From Agrobacterium tumefaciens (GTDB taxonomy: Bacteria; Pseudomonadota; Alphaproteobacteria; Rhizobiales; Rhizobiaceae): a stretch of 64,000 nucleotides of DNA. The stretch lies in the NCBI RefSeq assembly GCF_013337285.1, contig NZ_SUPW01000002.1, positions 744,001 to 808,000 on the forward strand. The letters are read 5' to 3'. A model generated the notes under the pieces. It saw nothing but the letters and a program-made list of their open reading frames with translations, made no database searches and had not been told where the DNA came from. Positions within the stretch are counted from its first letter, which is position 1. Each line of letters starts with the position of its first letter. Position numbers and translations under genes: made by a program. Shown here piece after piece: positions 54,466 to 62,210 of this stretch.

Positions 54466-55539
54466 ATGAAAAAACTGGTCATCGCACTCGCCGCTTCCGT
54501 CGCGGCCCTCGGAGGCGTCGTTTCCTCCGCTGAAGCCGCCGACGCCAAGAAGGTCTGCTTCATCTATGTCGGCAGCCGCACCGATGGCGGCTGGACACAG
54601 GCGCATGAAATTGGCCGCGAAGAGCTGCAGAAGCACTTCGGCGACAAGATCGAAACGCCGTTCCTCGAAAGCGTTCCGGAAGGCCCGGATGCCGAACGCG
54701 CCATCGAGCGCATGGCCCGTTCCGGCTGCGAACTGGTGTTCACCACCTCCTTCGGCTTCATGGATGCGACCGTGAAGGTTGCCCAGAAGTTCCCCAAGGT
54801 GAAGTTCGAGCACGCCACCGGCTTCAAGACCGCTGAAAACGTCGCGACCTACAATGCGCGCTTCTATGAAGGCCGTTATATTCAGGGCCAGATCGCCGCG
54901 AAGATGTCGAAGAAAGGTCTCGCCGGCTACATCGCTTCCTTCCCGATCCCGGAAGTGGTGATGGGCATTGACGCCTTCGTTCTCGGTGCACAGTCGGTTA
55001 ACCCGGACTTCAAGCTCAAGGTCGTATGGGCCAATACCTGGTTCGACCCCGGCAAGGAAGCCGATGCCGCCAAGGCACTGATCGACCAGGGCGTCGATAT
55101 CCTGACGCAGCACACCGACACGACAGCACCGATGCAGGTTGCAGCGGAGCGCGGTATCAAGGCTTTCGGTCAGGCATCCGACATGATCAAAGCCGGTCCC
55201 GAGACACAGCTGACCGCCATCAAGGATACCTGGGGCGCTTATTACATCAAGCGCACGCAGGCTTTGCTTGACGGCACCTGGAAGTCGGAATCCATCTGGG
55301 ATGGCCTCAAAGACGGCATCCTGACCATGGCGCCCTACACCAACATGCCTGACGACGTGAAGAAAATGGCTGAGGACACCGAAGCCAAGATCAAGTCGGG
55401 CGAGCTGCACCCCTTCACCGGCCCGGTGAAGAAGCAGGACGGCTCGGAATGGCTGAAGGCTGGTGAAAAGGCTGAGGACAAGGTTCTGCTTGGTCTCAAC
55501 TTCTACGTTGCCGGCGTGGACGACAAGCTGCCGCAATAA
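54466..55539 (+). CDS. BMP-family periplasmic binding protein
   Basis: A 357-residue protein with a signal peptide (MKKLVIALAASVAALGG, cleavage after SAEA about residue 24) and a Bmp/PnrA fold: KVCFIYVGSRTDGGWTQAHE, FTTSFGFMDATVKVAQKFP and a C-terminal WKSESIWDGLKDGI. BMP proteins bind purine nucleosides (PnrA) or related ligands. AGGGG precedes ATG 54466. Last gene of the transporter operon, before a strong terminator; the ligand is inferred from the family. Confidence 0.93.
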   Translation: MKKLVIALAASVAALGGVVSSAEAADAKKVCFIYVGSRTDGGWTQAHEIGREELQKHFGDKIETPFLESVPEGPDAERAIERMARSGCELVFTTSFGFMDATVKVAQKFPKVKFEHATGFKTAENVATYNARFYEGRYIQGQIAAKMSKKGLAGYIASFPIPEVVMGIDAFVLGAQSVNPDFKLKVVWANTWFDPGKEADAAKALIDQGVDILTQHTDTTAPMQVAAERGIKAFGQASDMIKAGPETQLTAIKDTWGAYYIKRTQALLDGTWKSESIWDGLKDGILTMAPYTNMPDDVKKMAEDTEAKIKSGELHPFTGPVKKQDGSEWLKAGEKAEDKVLLGLNFYVAGVDDKLPQ

Positions 55540-55568
55540 TTCTGCGTGCCGGCACAGGCCGCCAATTG

Positions 55569-55603
55569 GACCGCGTATGAAATTCATGCGCGGTCTTTGT
55601 TAT
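55569..55603 (+). terminator. Rho-independent terminator of the ABC importer operon
   Basis: GACCGCGTATGAA (55569-55581) pairs with TTCATGCGCGGTC (55583-55595) over 13 bases with a single G-T wobble, followed by a T-rich run. Confidence 0.88.
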
Positions 55604-55759
55604 TTTTATCTGTTTTGCCGTGTGAACGAAGTTTGGCTTTGCTTTTCACGCGCGTTGATGTTTTTCACTGTATTCTACGTTGAAAATCGTGGGCCTGACC
55701 TGGAATATACAAGCCATACGCGATTTTCACCTCGTCAACCGAACGGGAGGACATGACAC

Positions 55760-56506
55760 TTGCAGCGCGGAATGCTCGATGCGGCGATCGGTTTTCGAAA
55801 GCTGCGGACAAATCATGCACAGGTCGTTCACAAGCTCGGTCTCGACATCGTGTCCGGCACCTTCAAGACGGGCGACATCCTGCCCGGCGATGCCGAGTTG
55901 ATGGAGCGGCTGAAAGTATCCCGCACGGTGTTGCGTGAAGCGATGAAGACGCTGACCGCCAAGGGCATGATTTCGCCCAAGGCGCGCATCGGCACTCGGG
56001 TGACGGAGCGCGAAAGCTGGAACATGTTCGACAGTGAAGTGCTTCTCTGGCACTTCGAGGCAGGCGTCAGCGACGAGTTCCTGCTGCATCTCTATGATAT
56101 CCGTCAGGCTTTCGAGCCCTATGGCGCGGGGCTTGCCGCTCTCAGGGCAAAGGACGCCGATATCGCCAAGCTTGCCGCTTACGCCAACGAGATGGGCAAT
56201 ACGGCCTATTCTAAAGAGAAGCGGGCGCTGGCGGATATGAATTTCCATGTGCTCATCACTGAAATGTCCGGTAATCCGTTCATGCGCACCGTCGGTTCAC
56301 TGATCAAGGCAGCGCTGGCGGGTATTTTCCGGATGAGCAACCCGGAAGCCGATCCCAATGAGATTTCCGATGTATCCGCCTCCCATTTAAGGCTGGTCGA
56401 GGCGTTTCGTCTGCGCGATGAGGCCGCGGCGCGCCGCGAAATGGGCAGGCTGATTGAAAACGGTCGTCAGCAGGTATTGGAATTCAACGCCCGTCACCCG
56501 CGCTGA
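55760..56506 (+). CDS. FadR/GntR-family transcriptional regulator
   Basis: A 248-residue regulator: GntR winged helix at about 18-82 (QVVHKLGLDIVSGTFKTGDI, LPGDAELMERLKVSRTVLRE) and an all-helical FCD effector domain (about 100-235) with the expected metal-site residues (DIRQAFEP, NFHVLITEMSGN, HLRLVEAF). TTG 55760 and ATG 55772 are both possible; the first has GGGAGG at nine bases. It follows the ABC operon terminator by 157 bases and may regulate it. Confidence 0.88.
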   Translation: MQRGMLDAAIGFRKLRTNHAQVVHKLGLDIVSGTFKTGDILPGDAELMERLKVSRTVLREAMKTLTAKGMISPKARIGTRVTERESWNMFDSEVLLWHFEAGVSDEFLLHLYDIRQAFEPYGAGLAALRAKDADIAKLAAYANEMGNTAYSKEKRALADMNFHVLITEMSGNPFMRTVGSLIKAALAGIFRMSNPEADPNEISDVSASHLRLVEAFRLRDEAAARREMGRLIENGRQQVLEFNARHPR

Positions 56507-56719
56507 ACAGATCACGCCATACCGCCGCTGATCACGTTTGATGAAAATCGGCATGGAAATTTGGTGTGGATTTGCATGGTTTCTTAAGTGGGCCGCCGTT
56601 ATAGCAATGCCGGAACGCAATTACCGATGCGCCTGTCTGTTCAACCGGCTGGCGTAAAGTCAAACACATGCCACTGTCCCGGCTGCCCTTGTGCCCGGAG
56701 ATAGGGTGTTGGAGGTCTT

Positions 56720-58081
56720 ATGGAGCGCAGCTCTCTAGCCGTTATTCTCGCAGCGGGCGACAGCACGCGCATGAAGTCGTCGAAATCCAAGGTGCTGCAC
56801 ACGGTTGCCGGGCGGCCGATGATTGCGCATGTGGTGGAGGCTGTGGCTGGATCGGGTGTTGGCGCGGTGGCGCTGGTGGTCGGGCGCGATGCTGACAATG
56901 TTGCCGCGGCCGCGAACCTTAGGGGTCTTCAGGTTGAAGCTTTCTTGCAGACGGAGCGCAAGGGCACCGGCCATGCCGTTCTTGCCGCACGCCCAGCCAT
57001 TGAGCGCGGTTTCGACGACCTGATCGTCGCTTATGGTGACGTGCCGCTCATCACGTCCGCGACGCTTGATCGGGCGCGTGAGGCGATTGCCGCCGGTGCC
57101 GATGTGGCCGTGATCGGCTTCCACACCGAGCGTCCGACCGGTTATGGCCGGTTGCTGGTCGAGAATGGCGAGCTGGTAGCGATCCGCGAGGAAAAGGACG
57201 CAACCGACGAAGAACGCAAGGTGACCTGGTGCAATAGCGGCCTGATGGCGATCAACGGTCGCAATGCGCTTGATCTGCTCGACCGGATCGGCAACGGCAA
57301 TGTGAAGGGCGAATATTACCTCACCGACATCGTTGAAATCGCCCGTTCGCTCGGCCGTCGCGCCGTGGCCATCGATGCGCCGGAAACCGAGCTGGTCGGC
57401 TGCAACAACCGTGCCGAACTGGCTTTTATCGAGAAGTTGTGGCAGGAGCGCCGCCGCCATGAGTTGATGGTGGAGGGTGTTTCGATGATCGCGCCCGAGA
57501 CGGTTTTCCTCTCCTTCGATACGAAGATCGGGCAGGATGCCCTGATCGAGCCGAATGTCGTGTTCGGTCCCGGTGTGACCATCGAGGCGGGTGCCATCAT
57601 CCATTCGTTTTCGCATCTGGAGGGGGCTCATGTTGCTGAAGGTGCGATGGTCGGTCCTTTTGCGCGGTTACGTCTGGGTGCCAACCTGCATGCCAAAGCC
57701 AAGGTCGGCAATTTCTGCGAGGTCAAGAAGGCGGAGATCGGCGAGGGCGCCAAGGTCAACCATCTGACCTATATCGGTGATGCCTATATCGGCGCCGGCA
57801 GCAATATCGGTGCGGGCGCCATCACCTGCAATTACGACGGTTACAACAAGGCCGAAACGCGGATCGGTGCGAACAGTTTCATTGGCTCGAACTCGTCGCT
57901 GGTCGCTCCCGTCACCATTGGAGAGGGGGCTTATATAGCCTCCGGCAGCGTGATTACCGATGACGTGCCTGATGATGCGCTGGCTTTCGGGCGGGCGCGT
58001 CAGGAGGTTAAGCCGGGCCGCGCAATCGTGGTACGCGAGCGGGCGAAAGCGCTGAAGGAAGCCAAGAAAAAGGCCTCTTGA
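56720..58081 (+). CDS. glmU: Bifunctional UDP-GlcNAc pyrophosphorylase/glucosamine-1-phosphate acetyltransferase GlmU
   Basis: GlmU (453 residues) acetylates GlcN-1-P and joins it to UTP, making UDP-GlcNAc for peptidoglycan and LPS. N-terminal domain: [18 protein letters not shown] motif (10-27) and YGDVPLI; C-terminal left-handed beta-helix with hexapeptide repeats (from about 270) and the acetyltransferase site [15 protein letters not shown] precedes ATG 56720. Co-oriented with glmS, 102 bases apart. Confidence 0.97.
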   Translation: MERSSLAVILAAGDSTRMKSSKSKVLHTVAGRPMIAHVVEAVAGSGVGAVALVVGRDADNVAAAANLRGLQVEAFLQTERKGTGHAVLAARPAIERGFDDLIVAYGDVPLITSATLDRAREAIAAGADVAVIGFHTERPTGYGRLLVENGELVAIREEKDATDEERKVTWCNSGLMAINGRNALDLLDRIGNGNVKGEYYLTDIVEIARSLGRRAVAIDAPETELVGCNNRAELAFIEKLWQERRRHELMVEGVSMIAPETVFLSFDTKIGQDALIEPNVVFGPGVTIEAGAIIHSFSHLEGAHVAEGAMVGPFARLRLGANLHAKAKVGNFCEVKKAEIGEGAKVNHLTYIGDAYIGAGSNIGAGAITCNYDGYNKAETRIGANSFIGSNSSLVAPVTIGEGAYIASGSVITDDVPDDALAFGRARQEVKPGRAIVVRERAKALKEAKKKAS

Positions 58082-58183
58082 AAGACGTTACCGAGCGATA
58101 CCGAAAGTGACCGGCGGGATAATTGCTGATTTCGGAGAAACGGTTAGTAGTTTCGGCGAAGAGATCGCCGTCTGGAGAAATAT

Positions 58184-60010
58184 ATGTGCGGAATTGTCGG
58201 AATTGTCGGAACCCAGCCTGTTGCTGAACGGCTTGTCGATGCGCTGAAGCGTCTCGAATATCGCGGTTACGATTCGGCTGGTGTCGCCACCATCGACAAT
58301 GGCGCGATGGACCGCCGCCGGGCGGAAGGCAAGCTGTTCAACCTGGAAAAGCTGGTTTCGGAACAGCCGCTGCCGGGTGTGGTCGGTATTGCCCACACCC
58401 GCTGGGCGACGCATGGCGTACCGAACGAGACCAATGCCCACCCGCATTTCGTTGAAGGCGTTGCCGTCGTCCATAATGGCATCATCGAAAACTTCTCCGA
58501 ACTGCGCGAAGAACTGACAGCCGAGGGCGCGACCTTCACCACCCAGACCGACACCGAAGTGGTGGCGCAGCTTCTGGCGAAATATACCCGCGAAGGGCTT
58601 GGCCATCGCGAAGCGATGCTGAAGATGCTGAACCGCGTTACCGGCGCCTATGCGCTGGTCGTCATGTTTCAGGATGATCCCGGCACGCTGCTTTCGGCGC
58701 GCTCCGGCCCGCCGCTGGCCGTCGGTTATGGCCGTGGCGAAATGTTCCTGGGGTCCGATGCCATCGCGCTGTCACCCTTCACTAACGAGATCACCTATCT
58801 GGTGGATGGCGACTGCGCCATCTTGACCCGGCAGGGTGCGGAAATCATCGATTTCTCCGGCAAGCCGGTGAAGCGCGAGCGGCAGATTTCGCAGGCGACG
58901 GCCTATGTGGTCGACAAGGGCAATCACCGCCACTTCATGGAAAAAGAAATCTACGAGCAGCCGGAAGTCATTTCCCATGCGCTCAGCCACTACGTGGATT
59001 TCGCCTCCAAGACGGTGAAGGATGCCGACAAGGCTATCGACTTCTCCAAGCTTTCCGGCCTTGCCATTTCCGCCTGCGGCACGGCCTATCTGTCCGGGCT
59101 GATCGGCAAATACTGGTTCGAGCGTTATGCCCGCCTGCCGGTGGAAATCGATGTCGCCTCGGAGTTCCGCTACCGCGAGATTCCGCTCGTGCCGACGCAG
59201 GCCGCGCTGTTCATTTCGCAATCGGGCGAAACCGCCGATACGCTGGCGGCCCTGCGCTATTGCCAGCAGGAAGGTCTGAAGATCGGCGCGGTGGTCAATA
59301 CGCGCGAATCGACCATGGCGCGCGAATCGGATGCGATCTTTCCGATCCTCGCCGGCCCCGAAATCGGCGTCGCCTCCACCAAGGCCTTCACCTGCCAGCT
59401 TGCCGTGCTTGCTTCGCTGGCCGTTGCCGCCGGCAAGGCGCGTGGCACGATCACACCCCAGCAGGAAACCGAACTGGTTCGCCATCTCACCGAGATGCCG
59501 CGCATCATGAGCAAGGTTCTCAACAGCATCCAGCCGCAGATCGAGGCGCTGTCACGCGATCTGTCGCGTTTCAAGGACGTGCTTTACCTCGGCCGCGGCA
59601 CCAGCTTCCCGTTGGCGCTGGAAGGCGCGCTGAAGCTCAAGGAAATCTCCTATATCCACGCTGAAGGTTATGCCGCCGGCGAGTTGAAGCACGGGCCGAT
59701 CGCGCTGATAGACGAGAACATGCCTGTTATCGTCATTGCGCCGCATGACCGCTTCTTCGAAAAGACCGTGTCGAACATGCAGGAAGTGGCAGCCCGCGGC
59801 GGCCGCATCATCTTCATCACCGACGAGAAGGGGGCTGCCGCCTCCAGGCTCGAGACCATGGCGACGATCACCCTGCCAAATGTCGACGAGCTGATCGCGC
59901 CGATGGTCTTCTCGCTGCCGATCCAGCTGCTCGCCTATCACACAGCCGTCTTCATGGGCACGGATGTGGATCAGCCACGCAATCTGGCGAAATCGGTGAC
60001 GGTGGAATGA
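58184..60010 (+). CDS. glmS: Glucosamine-6-phosphate synthase GlmS
   Basis: GlmS (608 residues) makes GlcN-6-P from fructose-6-P and glutamine. The N-terminal nucleophile Cys2 follows the initiator Met (MCGIVGIVG), the glutaminase motifs are intact, and two SIS domains (from about 280, SGLAISACGTAYLSG, and about 455) hold the isomerase site, ending in AKSVTVE. No glmS ribozyme is visible upstream, as expected in this group. GGAG precedes ATG 58184. The gene is overlapped by the GNAT gene (ATGA). Confidence 0.98.
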   Translation: MCGIVGIVGTQPVAERLVDALKRLEYRGYDSAGVATIDNGAMDRRRAEGKLFNLEKLVSEQPLPGVVGIAHTRWATHGVPNETNAHPHFVEGVAVVHNGIIENFSELREELTAEGATFTTQTDTEVVAQLLAKYTREGLGHREAMLKMLNRVTGAYALVVMFQDDPGTLLSARSGPPLAVGYGRGEMFLGSDAIALSPFTNEITYLVDGDCAILTRQGAEIIDFSGKPVKRERQISQATAYVVDKGNHRHFMEKEIYEQPEVISHALSHYVDFASKTVKDADKAIDFSKLSGLAISACGTAYLSGLIGKYWFERYARLPVEIDVASEFRYREIPLVPTQAALFISQSGETADTLAALRYCQQEGLKIGAVVNTRESTMARESDAIFPILAGPEIGVASTKAFTCQLAVLASLAVAAGKARGTITPQQETELVRHLTEMPRIMSKVLNSIQPQIEALSRDLSRFKDVLYLGRGTSFPLALEGALKLKEISYIHAEGYAAGELKHGPIALIDENMPVIVIAPHDRFFEKTVSNMQEVAARGGRIIFITDEKGAAASRLETMATITLPNVDELIAPMVFSLPIQLLAYHTAVFMGTDVDQPRNLAKSVTVE

Positions 60011-60510
60011 TCATTCGGCCGGAACAGCAGGGTGATGAAGAGGCGATTGCTCGCGTTACGGAAGATGCCTTCCGTGACGTCGATCATAGCGACAAGACAG
60101 AGCATCTGATTGTCGAGCGGCTGCGCAAGGCGGGCGCGCTAACGGTTTCGCTGGTTGCCGAGGACAGCGAAGGCATCGTCGGCCATATCGGGTTTTCGCC
60201 GGTGACGCTCACCAGCGGCGAAACCGGCTGGTTCTGTCTTGCGCCGCTCTCGGTCACGCCGGATCGGCAGGGGCAAGGCGTCGGTTCACGGCTGGCGCGC
60301 GAAGGGCTTGCCGCGCTGGAGCGCCTGAATGCCGCAGGCTGCGTCGTCGCGGGCGATCCGGACTATTACGGCCGCTTCGGTTTTCGTCCTGTTGAGGGCT
60401 TAAGCGCTGAGGGGATTCCTGACGAATATTTCACAGTTCTTCGCTTGCATGGCGGAACTCCATCCGGCATTGTCGGTTTTCATCCGGGTTTCGATAGCGT
60501 CAACGCTTAA
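60007..60510 (+). CDS. GNAT-family N-acetyltransferase
   Basis: A 167-residue GNAT domain with acetyl-CoA loop RQGQGVGSRLAREGL (about 91-105), and the PDYYGRFGF motif (about 119-127). Overlaps glmS by four bases, so translation is coupled. Substrate unknown; linkage with glmS suggests amino-sugar metabolism but this is only context. Confidence 0.88.
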   Translation: MIIRPEQQGDEEAIARVTEDAFRDVDHSDKTEHLIVERLRKAGALTVSLVAEDSEGIVGHIGFSPVTLTSGETGWFCLAPLSVTPDRQGQGVGSRLAREGLAALERLNAAGCVVAGDPDYYGRFGFRPVEGLSAEGIPDEYFTVLRLHGGTPSGIVGFHPGFDSVNA

Positions 60511-60523
60511 TGCCGAACGGTAA

Positions 60524-61192
60524 ATGACTGATATTCCAGTAAAAATTTCATTCGCAGCCCGTCTGCGCAACAGCTTCCTCACGGGCGTCCTTATCCTCGC
60601 GCCCGTCACCATCACCATGTGGCTGGTGTGGAGTTTTCTGCAGTGGGCGGATAGTTGGGTTAAGCCTTATATTCCCGCCCGTTATGATCCCGAGCAATAT
60701 TTCGATGTGGCAATCCCCGGCTTCGGCCTGCTGATCGCCGTCGTTGGCATCACCCTCATCGGTTTTCTCGGCAATAACCTCATCGGCAAATGGATCGTCG
60801 GCGTCGGTGAATCCATTCTCAACCGCATGCCGCTGGTGCGGCCGATCTACAAGAGCATCAAGCAGCTGTTCGAATCCGTTCTGAAGGAGCATGCGAACTC
60901 TTTCAAGAAGGTCGGCCTGATCGAATTTCCCTCCTCCGGCACCTGGGCGATGGTGTTCGTATCCTCGGAAGTGAAGGGCGAGCTTGCCCATCGCTTCAAC
61001 GAGATGGGCCAGCAGATGGTCGCCGTCTTCCTGCCACCCACCCCTGTGCCCACTGCGGGCTTTCTGCTGTTTGTGCCGAAAGACAAGATCGTGATGCTGG
61101 ACATGACGCCGGAGGACGCGGCTAAATTGCTGATTTCCGGCGGTCTGGTGGCGCCAGATTTCACGCCGCCGAAGGTGATTGCGCCGGTTTAG
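60524..61192 (+). CDS. DUF502 membrane protein
   Basis: A 222-residue protein with two membrane helices (about 18-40 and 68-88) and the DUF502 signature PLVRPIYKSIKQLFESVL near residue 105 and VFLPPTPVPTAGFLLFVPKD. Function unknown; widespread in proteobacteria. Start ATG 60524, 13 bases after the GNAT gene, so it belongs with the glmS operon. Confidence 0.9.
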   Translation: MTDIPVKISFAARLRNSFLTGVLILAPVTITMWLVWSFLQWADSWVKPYIPARYDPEQYFDVAIPGFGLLIAVVGITLIGFLGNNLIGKWIVGVGESILNRMPLVRPIYKSIKQLFESVLKEHANSFKKVGLIEFPSSGTWAMVFVSSEVKGELAHRFNEMGQQMVAVFLPPTPVPTAGFLLFVPKDKIVMLDMTPEDAAKLLISGGLVAPDFTPPKVIAPV

Positions 61193-61309
61193 ATATTGAG
61201 GCCGTGCTCGTTGCGTCTGTTACGGATGTCCGCATGGCTATTTCCCGTGTTCATTCTCTAGCGGGAAAATAGTCGGCCTAATGGGGCATATTAGGCTATA
61301 GGCGGAACC

Positions 61310-61350
61310 TTGACGAACCAATGTGGTTCACTAATAATCTTTGTGAACCA
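61310..61350 (+). promoter_or_regulatory. Promoter and operator of the toxin-antitoxin pair
   Basis: -35 TTGACG (61310-61315), 17 bases, -10 AATAAT (61333-61338). Three 6-bp half-sites overlap it: GAACCA (61315-61320), TGGTTC (61324-61329) and GAACCA (61345-61350); TGGTTCAC and GTGAACCA form a perfect 8-bp inverted repeat around the -10. It fits cooperative binding of the ParD-type antitoxin for autoregulation. Confidence 0.7.
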
Positions 61351-61365
61351 AGAGAAGCCGCGATC

Positions 61366-61611
61366 ATGACTGCATTCACAGTGCGCTTGCCAGACGAGGT
61401 TGCTGACAAGCTGGACCAATTGGCGGAAAAGCTTGATCGCTCGCGGTCCTATATGGCGACGCGGGCGATTGAGGACTTTGTTGCCCGTGAAGAGTGGCAG
61501 CTCGCCGAGATCGAGGCCGGTTTGGCGGAGGCGGATCGCGGCGAGTTTGGAACGCCTGATGATCTCGCAAACATTGTCGGAAAATATGTGAAATCCTCCC
61601 GGCCGTCATGA
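61366..61611 (+). CDS. ParD-like ribbon-helix-helix antitoxin
   Basis: An 81-residue protein with an N-terminal ribbon-helix-helix (FTVRLPDEVADKLDQLAEKL then RSRSYMATRAIEDFV) that would bind the operator upstream, and an acidic/helical C-terminus to cap the toxin. No strong binding site is seen for ATG 61366 (AGAGAAG is 13 bases away); a frame from 61321 overlaps the operator. Overlaps the toxin gene by four bases. Confidence 0.9.
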   Translation: MTAFTVRLPDEVADKLDQLAEKLDRSRSYMATRAIEDFVAREEWQLAEIEAGLAEADRGEFGTPDDLANIVGKYVKSSRPS

Positions 61612-61898
61612 GCGATCGGAGAATTCTTTGGACTTTGCGGGCGCTGCGACGGCTTGATGAAATCGGTGCGCATATCGAAAAGGACAATCCAGCCGCCGCG
61701 GCTCGCGTTATTTCCCGTATTGTCTCCGCGGTCGATATGTTGGTGGCGCAGCCGGCGATGGGGCGGGTCGGGCGCATCAGGGGAACACGGGAAGCCGTAC
61801 TTCCTGACATTTCCTACATTATTGCCTATCGCGTCGGCCGGAATATCGAGATTCTGACGGTCATTCATACATCGCAACGATGGCCCTCTGCATTTTAG
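61608..61898 (+). CDS. ParE/RelE-type toxin
   Basis: A 96-residue toxin of the RelE/ParE superfamily: ILWTLRALRRLDEIGAHIEK, RVGRIRGTREAVLP, and YIIAYRVGRNIEILTVIHTSQRW with conserved Arg and terminal His-x-x-x-x-Trp. ParE members inhibit gyrase; RelE members cleave mRNA. The sequence (terminal SQRW) looks nearer to ParE. Starts in ATGA overlap with antitoxin. Confidence 0.9.
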   Translation: MSDRRILWTLRALRRLDEIGAHIEKDNPAAAARVISRIVSAVDMLVAQPAMGRVGRIRGTREAVLPDISYIIAYRVGRNIEILTVIHTSQRWPSAF

Positions 61899-61923
61899 CC
61901 AAAGGGTCTCTCAGACGCGTCGA

Positions 61924-62196
61924 TCAATCCTCATCATCCAGATCGTCCGTCTCAATAGCCGTGCTCGTAGCATGAAAAACAGGAACGAAAAGCCGCATAT
62001 AGACGAGCCGCACGCTCCAGCCTTGCTCCAGCGCCTCTGCCCATGCCTTCTTTCGGCCGGGCTTTTTGAAAGCCTTGCCTATCGCCTTCTTCTCGCTTTT
62101 CGCAAAGGTCTCCGGCTGCAAGGTGTTCTGCGGCGAGCAGAGCGCGTAGCCCTTGCGGAAGGCGGGTGGTGGGCGGCGTGGGTCGATCATGTTCAT
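61924..62196 (-). CDS. Small hypothetical protein downstream of recG
   Basis: An unrecognised 90-residue protein: Pro/Arg-rich start (IDPRRPPPAF), Lys-rich middle (KSEKKAIGKAFKKPGRKKAW), and an acidic tail ETDDLDDED. It begins 15 bases past the recG stop on the same strand, so transcription is shared; a TTG at 62205 would shorten the gap further. Function unknown. Confidence 0.55.
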   Translation of the reverse strand: MNMIDPRRPPPAFRKGYALCSPQNTLQPETFAKSEKKAIGKAFKKPGRKKAWAEALEQGWSVRLVYMRLFVPVFHATSTAIETDDLDDED

Positions 62197-62210
62197 GATG
62201 GTCAAAACTT

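Noticed and set aside
58082-58183. glmS ribozyme or similar riboswitch before glmS
   Set aside because: The 102-base space is too short for the ribozyme and lacks its core; the element is a feature mainly of Firmicutes.
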